Both the position numbers and the translations under genes were made by a program. Shown here one piece after another: positions 32,152 to 39,599 of a stretch of 43,271 nt of DNA. Positions within the stretch are counted from its first letter, which is position 1, and every line of letters begins with the position of its first letter. This DNA is from Anaerolineae bacterium clx_CAG2 (GTDB lineage Bacteria > Chloroflexota > Anaerolineae > JAAEKA01). The notes beneath the pieces were generated by a model. The model searched no databases, was not told the origin of the DNA, and worked only from the letters and a program-made list of their open reading frames with translations. Location: positions 1-43,271 of the forward strand of contig JAAEKA010000035.1 of the NCBI GenBank assembly GCA_014155705.1, given 5' to 3'.

Positions 32152-34911
32152 TCAACGGGGAGGAAAGATGCCCAACGCCTCGGCCGCGGCGACGGCGTCC
32201 CAGCGATTGTGGACGCCAAGCTTGCCGTAGATGTTGGCAGTGTGGCGTTTGAAGGTTGTTGTGGAGATGAAGAGCCTGTGGGCGATCTCTTTGCCGCTCA
32301 GGGGCTCGCGCAGCAGCAACAAAATCTCCCGTTCACGGGTGGTCAGGGGCTCCACCAAGCCAGCCACCTTGAGCGATCGCGGCGCGGGCTGCGCCCTGGC
32401 CTCTCCGGCCGATCCGTCCTGGGTGTCCGGGAATGTGGCCAGGACGCGCTGGATGGCCTCATCGGACGTCTCTTTTCCGGACAGTTGGCGCAGCAGCACC
32501 TGCATGGGTGAGCCGAAATCGACAAAAACCCGGATGAAGCCGTCGGGCTGCGCCAGCGCGACGGCCTGGCGCAGCGCGATCCGGGCCGCCTCTGCGTGGC
32601 CTTGTGCAGTCAGCGCCAGCGCGCGCAGCAACAGACCCTTGGCGCTGGCCAAAGCATTGTGCGTGCGCTCGGCGACTGCGTAGAACGCGTTGGCTATCTC
32701 CAGAGCGCCTGTCAGGTCAGCCTGCGCGCCTCTGGCCAGCAAGATGCGCGCCTTTGTGACGTGCGGATGGTGCAGCCAGATCAAAGGCCGGTCCGGCACG
32801 CTGCCAGTGAAAGCATCCGCCCAGCGGCCAGCGCTCACCAGATCTCCTTGGCGCAGATGCAGCCAGGCGCGCAGGGCGCGCGTCTCCTCCGCCTCATGCC
32901 CAGTCACCTCCAGGTCGAACTGGCTGAGCAACTGCCAGGTCTGCCAGGCTGCGTCGAGCTTGCCAGCGATTCCGTAGACATGCACCAGGCCGATCAAGCC
33001 GTTGCGCGCCGCATGGGCGTGAACACGGTAACGCATGTCCACCAACTCGCCGAAGTGCGTCATGGCCAGGTTCAGGTCGTTCCATTGATAGGCAACCCTG
33101 GCAAGATAGTAATGGGCCCAACCTTCCGGCACCGACATCCGGCTGCGCTGCGCCTGGTGAAGCATCTCCTGCGCAGCCTGCCTGGCGCGCTCGAGTTGGC
33201 CGTCCTGGAAATGGGCGATCGTGAGGCTAAGCAGCAGCCGCAAGGCATAGGCGTCGGTTCGGTCTGCAAGTCCTTCGTACTCGGACAGCAGCAGGAGCCT
33301 GGCGTCTTCCCCTCGCCCCAGAGCTTGCATGCTCATGCCGTAATATATCATCGCGCCCCCACGCGGGTAGAGCCACGGTTTGGGTAAGGAGGCCAGGGCC
33401 TGCTGGCAATAGGCCAGAGCATCGGCCGGCCGGTTGTCGAGGTAGGCCAGTTGCGCCCGTAGCGCCGCGACCTGTCCGCGCAGCGCCGGCAGGTCGCCCA
33501 GCTCGTCGGCGGACAGCGAGCCTTCGCCCTCTGCGGCAAGGAGCGCCTCGATCTGGTCGAGCACGTGGGGCAGCGCGCCCAGTTGCCACGAGCTGCTCAA
33601 GGTCCAGGCCTTGGTCATCAGCAGCCAGGGCCGGCGCTCGACCAGCTCCTCGGGCAGCAGGCGCAGCTTGCGCGCCAAGGCCGGCCACTCGTCGTGGTTG
33701 AGCGCGTCGCGCAACTGGCGTTCCAACAGTCCGGCAGCCTGCTGCTGATCGTCGGCTGCCAGTGCGTGGTGCAGCGCCTCGTCGACATAACCTTGCCCGG
33801 CCAACCAGGCCGCCGCGCGGCGGTGCAGGCGCCGCACTCCGTCCGCGCCCAACCGCACCAACAGCCTGTCGCGCAGCATCTCCTGGAACAGATGATGATA
33901 GCGATACCACTGCTGCTGGCGGTCCAGGGGAACGACAAATAAGTTGGCGCGCTCGATCCAGGCCAGACTCTGCTGCGCCGGCCACCGGGCGTCTTCGCCC
34001 CCTGCCACCGCCTCGCACAAGGGGGCGCAGAACCGATCCAGGATCGACGTTCGGAGCAGAAAATCCTGGATCGCCAGCGGCTGGCCTGAGAGAACTTCGT
34101 CCACCAGATATTGCACCGCGTCGGCCTCGCCCACAGAGCTGATCGTCTCGTCGATTTCGGTATCGCTCAACGTGCGCAACGCCAGCGTGGCCAGTTGCAG
34201 GCCGGCGATCCAGCCTTCGGTGCGCTGCTCGATCGCGGCCAGCACTGGCTGGCTGAGCGGCGCGGACAGCGCCATGTCCAGATAGGCGGCCGTCTCCTCG
34301 GCTGTGAAGCGCAGATCGCGGCTGCGGATGTCGGTGAGCTGCCCGTGGGCGCGCAAACGCGCCAGCGGCAGGGGCGGGTTGTGGCGCGAGATCAGCACCA
34401 TGTGCAGCGGCGGCGGCCAATGTTGCACCAGTCTGTTGAGCAGCTCAGGCACCGCCTCGCCGCCAATCGCGCCGAAATCATCCAGCGCCAGGATGAAGCG
34501 CTCGGGCAGCAGCGCAATCTCGTTGAGGAGGGTGGCAGCCAGCAGCTCCGGGGGCGGCTCCATCTGCGCGTGGATCAAGTCCAGGGTGGCGGCGCAGGCA
34601 TCGGGGAACAGGGTGCGCAGCGCGGCCACGAGATAGGTCACGAAACCCTCCAGATCGCTATCCTGTGCATCCAGCGAGAGCCAGGCCGTGCGCACAGCAC
34701 CTGCTTCCGGTGCTCCCGGGGCCTCCAGCGAGGACAGCCAGCAACTGACCAAGGTGGTCTTGCCAAAGCCGGCCCCGGCGCAGACCAGGTTTAGCGGCTG
34801 GCTCAGGCCGCGCTGCAACTGCTGGAGCAGGCGCGGGCGTTCGACATGGTCGCCGGCCACCAGGGGGCGATGGAGCTTGGTCGTGATCAGGGTCGAGGAC
34901 TCGCGGGTCAT
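32152..34911 (-). CDS. MalT-like LuxR-family ATP-dependent transcription regulator (copy 2)
   Basis: A 919-residue STAND regulator with the same layout as copy 1. TTKLHRPL opens the protein, Walker A is GAGFGKTTLV, Walker B is FILALDDFGAI, a long helical-repeat middle follows, and the C-terminal LuxR HTH is EPLTTREREILLLL ... GKEIAHRLFISTTTFKRHTANIYGKL. The two copies are clearly paralogous but well diverged. ATG 34911. It lies upstream of, and in the same direction as, the small YRIRV protein, CoA-disulfide reductase and desulfinase operon, so those genes are its likely targets (inference). Confidence 0.88.
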   Translation of the reverse strand: MTRESSTLITTKLHRPLVAGDHVERPRLLQQLQRGLSQPLNLVCAGAGFGKTTLVSCWLSSLEAPGAPEAGAVRTAWLSLDAQDSDLEGFVTYLVAALRTLFPDACAATLDLIHAQMEPPPELLAATLLNEIALLPERFILALDDFGAIGGEAVPELLNRLVQHWPPPLHMVLISRHNPPLPLARLRAHGQLTDIRSRDLRFTAEETAAYLDMALSAPLSQPVLAAIEQRTEGWIAGLQLATLALRTLSDTEIDETISSVGEADAVQYLVDEVLSGQPLAIQDFLLRTSILDRFCAPLCEAVAGGEDARWPAQQSLAWIERANLFVVPLDRQQQWYRYHHLFQEMLRDRLLVRLGADGVRRLHRRAAAWLAGQGYVDEALHHALAADDQQQAAGLLERQLRDALNHDEWPALARKLRLLPEELVERRPWLLMTKAWTLSSSWQLGALPHVLDQIEALLAAEGEGSLSADELGDLPALRGQVAALRAQLAYLDNRPADALAYCQQALASLPKPWLYPRGGAMIYYGMSMQALGRGEDARLLLLSEYEGLADRTDAYALRLLLSLTIAHFQDGQLERARQAAQEMLHQAQRSRMSVPEGWAHYYLARVAYQWNDLNLAMTHFGELVDMRYRVHAHAARNGLIGLVHVYGIAGKLDAAWQTWQLLSQFDLEVTGHEAEETRALRAWLHLRQGDLVSAGRWADAFTGSVPDRPLIWLHHPHVTKARILLARGAQADLTGALEIANAFYAVAERTHNALASAKGLLLRALALTAQGHAEAARIALRQAVALAQPDGFIRVFVDFGSPMQVLLRQLSGKETSDEAIQRVLATFPDTQDGSAGEARAQPAPRSLKVAGLVEPLTTREREILLLLREPLSGKEIAHRLFISTTTFKRHTANIYGKLGVHNRWDAVAAAEALGIFPPR

Positions 34912-35073
34912 GGAACGAAATGCCTGGGCAGCGCTCTGTGTCGCAACAGCCGTGTCCTATACGAGCAAACGCAGGAAATAGATGCAAACGGGGAGCGGAG
35001 CGGTCTAGCGCACTCTATTATCCACGAAATGGCGAGGCTGGCAAGCCAATCGATGCGCATCGCCGTGGAGGAG

Positions 35074-35109
35074 GTGGAACCTGTGACACTTGTTTTCGTG
35101 CCGGTCCTT
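35074..35109. repeat. 36-bp intergenic repeat, copy B
   Basis: 34 of 36 bases match 4024-4059. It overlaps the rsmA stop codon (35108-35110) by two bases and lies in the spacer before the second regulator. Confidence 0.7.
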
Positions 35110-36046
35110 AGCCGTCTGCAACGGCGCGCCAGGCGCGGGCAAGTTGCGCCCACTCGGCCAGCGTCAGCGTTTCGGCCCTGCGCTGCGGATCGATCTGCGC
35201 CCGGCTGAGCATGGCATCGATCTGTTCCTGGGAGACGCCCAGATTGGCGCGCAGCGAGTTCCTGAGCTGTTTGCGCCGCTGGCCAAAGCCAGCCCGCACG
35301 ACGGTGAAGAAAGCCTCCACATCCGGCACGTCCACCGGGGGCTGAGGCCACGGCCGCAGCCGCAGAATCGCCGAATCTACCTTGGGCGGGGGATAGAATG
35401 CACCGGCAGGGATGCGCGCCACGATCTCGGGCCGGGCGTAGAACTGCACGCTGACTGCCAGCAAGCTCATGTCGGGCGGCCGGGCCACGATGCGCTGCGC
35501 CACCTCGCGCTGTACGGTCAGCGCCAACAGCGCCGGCGGCGGCGTGGCTGTCAGCAGGTGGCGGATAGCCGCGGAGGTGATGTAGTAGGGGAGGTTGGCG
35601 ACCACCTTGTAATGTCCAATTGTCAATTGCCAACTGTCAATTGGCAATGAAGAATCGGAATTGGCTGACGGTTGATCGTTGACTATTGGCCATTGACCAT
35701 TGGCCATTGACAATTGGCCGGGGTCGAGTTGCAGGATGTCGCCCTGCACGATGGTCACGTTGTCGTAAGCGGCCAGGGTCTCATGCAGCGCAGGCAGCAG
35801 ACTGGCGTCCAGCTCCACGGCCACGACGCGCCCTGCCTGGTTGGCCAGCCGCGCGGTCAATGTCCCCACGCCTGGGCCAACTTCGATCACCACATCGTCA
35901 GGTGTCAGCTCAGCAGCGGCGGCGATGCGCTCCAGATGCACGGGATCGGCGAGGAAATTTTGCCCCAGCCCCTTCTTCAGGTGCAAGCCATGTCGTTTGA
36001 GCAACTCAGCCAGTCGAACAGGGGGGATGCTGAAGTTTGGAGTCAT
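35108..36046 (-). CDS. rsmA: 16S rRNA dimethyladenosine transferase (KsgA/RsmA) with an internal repeat insertion
   Basis: SAM-dependent methyltransferase that dimethylates two adjacent adenosines near the 3' end of 16S rRNA. LKKGLGQNFLADP, the SAM loop EVGPGVGTLT, VAVELDASL, QGDILQLD, and the catalytic NLPYYITS are all present, followed by FYPPPKVDSAILRL and the C-terminal helical domain. The 312 residues exceed the usual 265-290 because about 33 residues (near 112-144, SMANGQWPIVNDQ ... SWQLTIGHY) are inserted between the QGDILQLD strand and NLPYY. That stretch is translated low-complexity repeat DNA (35609-35719). ATG 36046. It is divergent from the sensor-domain gene. Confidence 0.92.
   Translation of the reverse strand: MTPNFSIPPVRLAELLKRHGLHLKKGLGQNFLADPVHLERIAAAAELTPDDVVIEVGPGVGTLTARLANQAGRVVAVELDASLLPALHETLAAYDNVTIVQGDILQLDPGQLSMANGQWPIVNDQPSANSDSSLPIDSWQLTIGHYKVVANLPYYITSAAIRHLLTATPPPALLALTVQREVAQRIVARPPDMSLLAVSVQFYARPEIVARIPAGAFYPPPKVDSAILRLRPWPQPPVDVPDVEAFFTVVRAGFGQRRKQLRNSLRANLGVSQEQIDAMLSRAQIDPQRRAETLTLAEWAQLARAWRAVADG
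35609..35719. repeat. heptamer-type repeat inserted in frame in rsmA
   Basis: About 110 bp made of variants of a 7-bp unit, such as CATTGAC, CATTGGC, CATTGAC and AATTGGC near 35690-35719 and CAATTGT/CAATTGC near 35616-35632. The translated peptide has the N/Q/W/P/I composition typical of such repeats when read through. Confidence 0.8.
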
Positions 36047-36105
36047 GTCCAGAATGTGTTATAAGTGAGCCACTGATGCTTGTCCGTGTTTCAGGAGGGA
36101 TAGTG

Positions 36106-36552
36106 ATGCCGGAAGAAATCTCACAGCCAATCACGTTAACGCAGCATCTCAACGAAGCCAGCCTGGCGGCCGAGATTGCCAAGGCGTTACGATCGACCTT
36201 GTTTTCAAGCCGGTTGAGCGTGGCCCCGCGGCGGGTCAATGAGCTGGCCGGCCAGACGGCGCAGCAGTTCTTTGCCTTTTATGAGCGTAGAGATCAGGCC
36301 GCAGCCCTGGAGTATGGCAAGGCGCTGGCTCGTGAGGGCATTGGCACGCGTTCGGCGCTGGAGATGACCGAAGCCGTGCGGCGCGTAGCCCGGCTACAGT
36401 CCAATCCCCTGACAGAGTTGCCGGAGGTGGCCGGTGTCTTTTGCAACGCGCTGCTGGAAGGGTTCATGGATGCTCAGGCGCAGATGCTGCTGGAAGTGCA
36501 AGAGCGCACCCACCGGGCCTACCTGGCAGCCTTGCAGCACAGCGCAGACTAA
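36106..36552 (+). CDS. stand-alone helical sensor-like domain, paralogous to the kinase N-terminus
   Basis: A 148-residue all-helical protein with no signal peptide. Homologous to residues of about 20-150 of the histidine kinase at 39600-41297: LRSTLFSSRLSVAPRRVNEL versus LRDTLFMSRAFLRPRQVNQL, then A..FF..Y, GIG..A.L.M....R, LLEGFMDAQ versus VVQGYFSAH, and VQERTHRAYLAALQ versus EQERIRSALQQTL. I cannot name the family; four-helix sensor or RsbR-type N-terminal domains are possible comparisons. ATG 36106 has AGGAGG seven bases upstream. It is convergent with lepA, with two hairpins between them. Confidence 0.7.
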   Translation: MPEEISQPITLTQHLNEASLAAEIAKALRSTLFSSRLSVAPRRVNELAGQTAQQFFAFYERRDQAAALEYGKALAREGIGTRSALEMTEAVRRVARLQSNPLTELPEVAGVFCNALLEGFMDAQAQMLLEVQERTHRAYLAALQHSAD

Positions 36553-36564
36553 CCAGGTACACGT

Positions 36565-36627
36565 AGAAGCCGGGAGTTTTCGTGAGCGCTTCGTGCTTGA
36601 TCCAGCCAGTACAAACTCCCGGTTTCT
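36565..36627. terminator. palindromic element between convergent genes (first)
   Basis: AGAAGCCGGGAGTTTT and AAACTCCCGGTTTCT arms with a loop of about 33 nt. The ends resemble the AGAAACCGGG elements. It is placed directly after the sensor-domain gene and could act as a bidirectional terminator. Confidence 0.5.
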
Positions 36628-36631
36628 GGAG

Positions 36632-36687
36632 GACACTGGTTTAGAAGCGGCGCTTCTTCCGGCAAATACCATTTCTAAACCAGTGTC
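36632..36687. terminator. palindromic element between convergent genes (second)
   Basis: Perfect 15-bp arms GACACTGGTTTAGAA (36632-36646) and TTCTAAACCAGTGTC (36673-36687), with an inner GAAG-CGG-CGCTTC fold. It ends 12 bp before the lepA stop. A bidirectional terminator is likely. Confidence 0.55.
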
Positions 36688-36698
36688 ATTGCTTGGCG

Positions 36699-38501
36699 TC
36701 AATCCTCATCCAGGCGCAGCACTGACATGAACGCTTCCTGGGGAATCTCGACGCTGCCCACCATCTTCATGCGTTTCTTGCCCTTCTTCTGCTTCTCCAA
36801 CAGCTTGCGTTTGCGGGTGATGTCGCCGCCGTAACACTTGGCCAGCACGTCCTTGCGCATGGCCTGAACGTTGGCGCGGCTGATCACCTTGTTGCCGACT
36901 GCGGCCTGGATAGGCACCACGAACAGTTGGCGCGGGATGACCTCTTTCATCTTGCTGACCAGGCGCTGGCCCTTGCGATAGGCGTCGCCGCGGTGGACGA
37001 TAACGCTGAGTGCATCCACCGGCTGCTCATTGACCAACACATCCAGCTTGACCATGTCGGCCGGCCGATATTCGTCGAAGTGGTAGTCCAGGCTGGCATA
37101 GCCGCGCGTGCGGGCTTTGAGCTCATTGTAGAACTCAGTCAGGATTTCGGTCAGCGGCATCTTGTAACTGAGCAGCACGCGGCGCTGGTCCAGGTACTCC
37201 TGGGCTATGAACTCGCCGCGTTTGCTGGTGACCATATCCATCACTGCGCCAATATACTCGGTGGGTGTGAAGACCTCGATGCGCACCCACGGCTCACGAA
37301 TCTCAACGATGTGGGTGGGCTCAGGCAGGTCGGCCGGGCTGTCCACGACGATCTCCGTGCCGTCGGTCTTGGTCACTTCGTACTCCACGCTGGGGGCGGT
37401 GAAGATCATGTCCAGGTCGTACTCGCGTTCCAGCCGTTCCTGGATGATTTCCATGTGAAATAGTCCCAGGAAGCCGCAGCGAAAGCCAAAGCCCAGCGCC
37501 TGACTGGTCTCTGGCTGGTAGATCAGGGATGCGTCGTTCAGTTGTAGCTTCTCCAGCGCGTCGCGCAACAGCGCGTAGTCCTCGGCCTCGCTGGGGTAGA
37601 GGCCCGCGAACACCATCGGCTTCATCGGTTGATAGCCGGGCAGCGGCTGGCTGGCCGGCTCATCCAGCCAGGTGATGGTGTCGCCCACGGCCAGATCGCG
37701 CACCGTTTTCAGCCCGGTGGCCACATAGCCCACCTCGCCAGCCTCCAGCCGGCCGATGGGGGTCATGCGCGGCGCAAAGACCCCGATCTCCAACGGTTCC
37801 AGCCGCATGCCGCTGGACATCAGTCGCAGCGGACGCGACCCGTCCAGCGCTCCGTCGATGACGCGCAGGTAGGCGATCACCCCTTTGTAGGAGTCATAGT
37901 GGCTGTCGAAGATCAGCGCTCGCAACGGCTGATGCCGACTGCCGTGCGGCGGGGGCACATGTTTGATTACAGACTCAAGCACCTCGCGCACATTGGTGCC
38001 ATCCTTGGCTGAGACGCGCATGATGTCCTCGGCCGGCGTGCCGATCAGATCCTCCAACTCCTGGGCCACATCGTCAGGTTGGGCGGCTATCAGGTCGATC
38101 TTATTGACGACCGGAATGATCTCCAGGTCGGCGCCCATGGCCAGATAAAGGTTGGCCAGTGTCTGCGCCTCGACGCCCTGGGTAGCGTCCACCACCAACA
38201 GCGCGCCCTCGCATGCCTGCAACGCGCGGCTGACCTCGTAGGAGAAGTCGACGTGGCCGGGGGTGTCGATCAGGTTGATCTCGTAGCTTTGGCCGTTGTC
38301 TGCCGTGTAGGCCATACGCACGGCTGAGGCCTTGATGGTCACGCCTTTCTCCCGCTCCAGATCCATGCTGTCCAGCACCTGTTCCTTCATTTCCCGGTCG
38401 GAGATGGTGCCGGTCACTTGCAGCAAGCGGTCGGCCAAGGTGCTCTTGCCATGGTCAATGTGGGCGATAATGCAGAAATTACGAATGTGATCTAAATCCA
38501 T
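36699..38501 (-). CDS. lepA: elongation factor 4 (LepA)
   Basis: Translational GTPase that acts on the ribosome during elongation and in 30S biogenesis. The 600 residues match the family. G1 is [11 protein letters not shown]2 lies around the [12 protein letters not shown] switch, G3 is [11 protein letters not shown], and G4 is NKIDL. The LepA-specific C-terminal domain is visible as [20 protein letters not shown] followed by [20 protein letters not shown]. The start is ATG 38501. It is monocistronic as far as visible, with a TATAAT box 65 bp upstream, and is convergent with the sensor-domain gene. Confidence 0.97.
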   Translation of the reverse strand: MDLDHIRNFCIIAHIDHGKSTLADRLLQVTGTISDREMKEQVLDSMDLEREKGVTIKASAVRMAYTADNGQSYEINLIDTPGHVDFSYEVSRALQACEGALLVVDATQGVEAQTLANLYLAMGADLEIIPVVNKIDLIAAQPDDVAQELEDLIGTPAEDIMRVSAKDGTNVREVLESVIKHVPPPHGSRHQPLRALIFDSHYDSYKGVIAYLRVIDGALDGSRPLRLMSSGMRLEPLEIGVFAPRMTPIGRLEAGEVGYVATGLKTVRDLAVGDTITWLDEPASQPLPGYQPMKPMVFAGLYPSEAEDYALLRDALEKLQLNDASLIYQPETSQALGFGFRCGFLGLFHMEIIQERLEREYDLDMIFTAPSVEYEVTKTDGTEIVVDSPADLPEPTHIVEIREPWVRIEVFTPTEYIGAVMDMVTSKRGEFIAQEYLDQRRVLLSYKMPLTEILTEFYNELKARTRGYASLDYHFDEYRPADMVKLDVLVNEQPVDALSVIVHRGDAYRKGQRLVSKMKEVIPRQLFVVPIQAAVGNKVISRANVQAMRKDVLAKCYGGDITRKRKLLEKQKKGKKRMKMVGSVEIPQEAFMSVLRLDED

Positions 38502-38565
38502 ACGGCTTCTATGTCTTCCTGGCGCCAGAATTCGAATGTTTTGGCGGGTCCAGCCCGCCCATGCG

Positions 38566-38571
38566 ATTATA
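38566..38571 (-). promoter_or_regulatory. lepA -10 box
   Basis: Minus strand TATAAT in the context GGGGTATAATCGC, about 65 bp upstream of the lepA ATG. No good -35 at the normal distance; TTGACT (near 38608) is too far away. Confidence 0.4.
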
Positions 38572-38680
38572 CCCCAAGCGCAGCGAATCTCAGAATACCG
38601 GAGTCAATTTTGCTGCGCATCGGGTGTACTCCGTATATTGACGTATGCGCGGCACAAAACATTTGCATGGTGTTTTCGAC

Positions 38681-38709
38681 TTGTGTTCATAACAACTGTG
38701 TGCTACAAT
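38681..38709 (+). promoter_or_regulatory. promoter of the DUF574 methyltransferase gene
   Basis: TTGTGT (38681-38686), 17-base spacer, TACAAT (38704-38709) with a TGC extension. The predicted start near 38716 leaves a leader of about 43 nt containing GGAGG at 38747-38751. Confidence 0.55.
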
Positions 38710-38758
38710 TTCAACTATTCGGTCCCATCGACTCTCAATCTTGCTTGGAGGCCTCATC

Positions 38759-39562
38759 ATGTCAAAAGAGAGCATCGTCGACGCCAGCGTTCCTAGCGCC
38801 GGACGCATGTACGATTACTACCTTGGCGGTCATCACAATTTCGAAGTAGATCGCCAAGCCGCCGGCAGGGTTCTGGAGCTTTTTCCATTCACTGCCAAGT
38901 TTGTGCGTTTGCAACGCTGGTGTCTGCAAGACATTGGGCACGAACTCACATATGTGCGCGGCTTTGATACGATCATTGATTTTGCTTCTGGATTGCCAAC
39001 TCAGGATCATCTTCATATGGTTGCAAAAGAAGGAACAACCGTAATCTACTCTGATTATGATCCTGTCGTTGTGGAATACGCCCGCGAGATTCTTGGCGAC
39101 ACTCCCAATGTGTATTTCTTTGAAGCTGATGCTCGCCGGCCTGATCAGTTGCTTAAGCGACCAGAAGTTGAGCGCATTCTTGGCGTTGGACGAAAGGTGG
39201 CGATAATCTACTGGGGAATCGCCGCGTTCCTAACTGATGAAGAGCTGTCACATGCGACAAAGGTGCTCGGTGACTTGACTGGCCCCGACAGTTGTTTAGC
39301 ATTCAATGCTCAAGCGGCAGACGCGACTACGACCCATCCCGATGCGATGAAAGTTCTGAAGATCTACGAGCAAATGGGATCTCCTATTCATTTGCGGACC
39401 CATCAGCAGTATCTGGATTTGGTCAAGCCGTGGCGCCCCGACTCACAAGGTTTCAAGTCACTTCTGGAGTGGCATGGTTTTGCCGAATCGGAACTGGGTC
39501 AGGAAGATCGTGATGTTTTTGGGCCTACGGGAGCTGGGTACGGCGCCTATTTGATCAAGTGA
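38759..39562 (+). CDS. SAM-dependent methyltransferase, DUF574 family
   Basis: A 267-residue Rossmann-type methyltransferase of the DUF574 (Methyltransf_19) family, common in Actinobacteria. Hallmarks are the N-terminal AGRMYDYYLGGHHNFEVDRQ, the SAM-binding IIDFASGLPTQDHLH, VIYSDYDPVVVEYA and VYFFEADARRPDQLL. ATG 38759 has GGAGG seven bases upstream. The codon choice is visibly more AT-rich (GCAAAAGAAGGAACAACC, for example) than that of neighbouring genes, suggesting recent acquisition. Substrate unknown. It stands alone with its own promoter, before the histidine kinase. Confidence 0.85.
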   Translation: MSKESIVDASVPSAGRMYDYYLGGHHNFEVDRQAAGRVLELFPFTAKFVRLQRWCLQDIGHELTYVRGFDTIIDFASGLPTQDHLHMVAKEGTTVIYSDYDPVVVEYAREILGDTPNVYFFEADARRPDQLLKRPEVERILGVGRKVAIIYWGIAAFLTDEELSHATKVLGDLTGPDSCLAFNAQAADATTTHPDAMKVLKIYEQMGSPIHLRTHQQYLDLVKPWRPDSQGFKSLLEWHGFAESELGQEDRDVFGPTGAGYGAYLIK

Positions 39563-39587
39563 CGCAGAATCATACCTCGGCAGAGGG

Positions 39588-39593
39588 TATACT
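39588..39593 (+). promoter_or_regulatory. -10 box placed for a leaderless kinase mRNA
   Basis: TATACT seven bases before the TTG start at 39600, so transcription would begin at the start codon. No recognisable -35 and no Shine-Dalgarno. Confidence 0.35.
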
Positions 39594-39599
39594 GATAGA

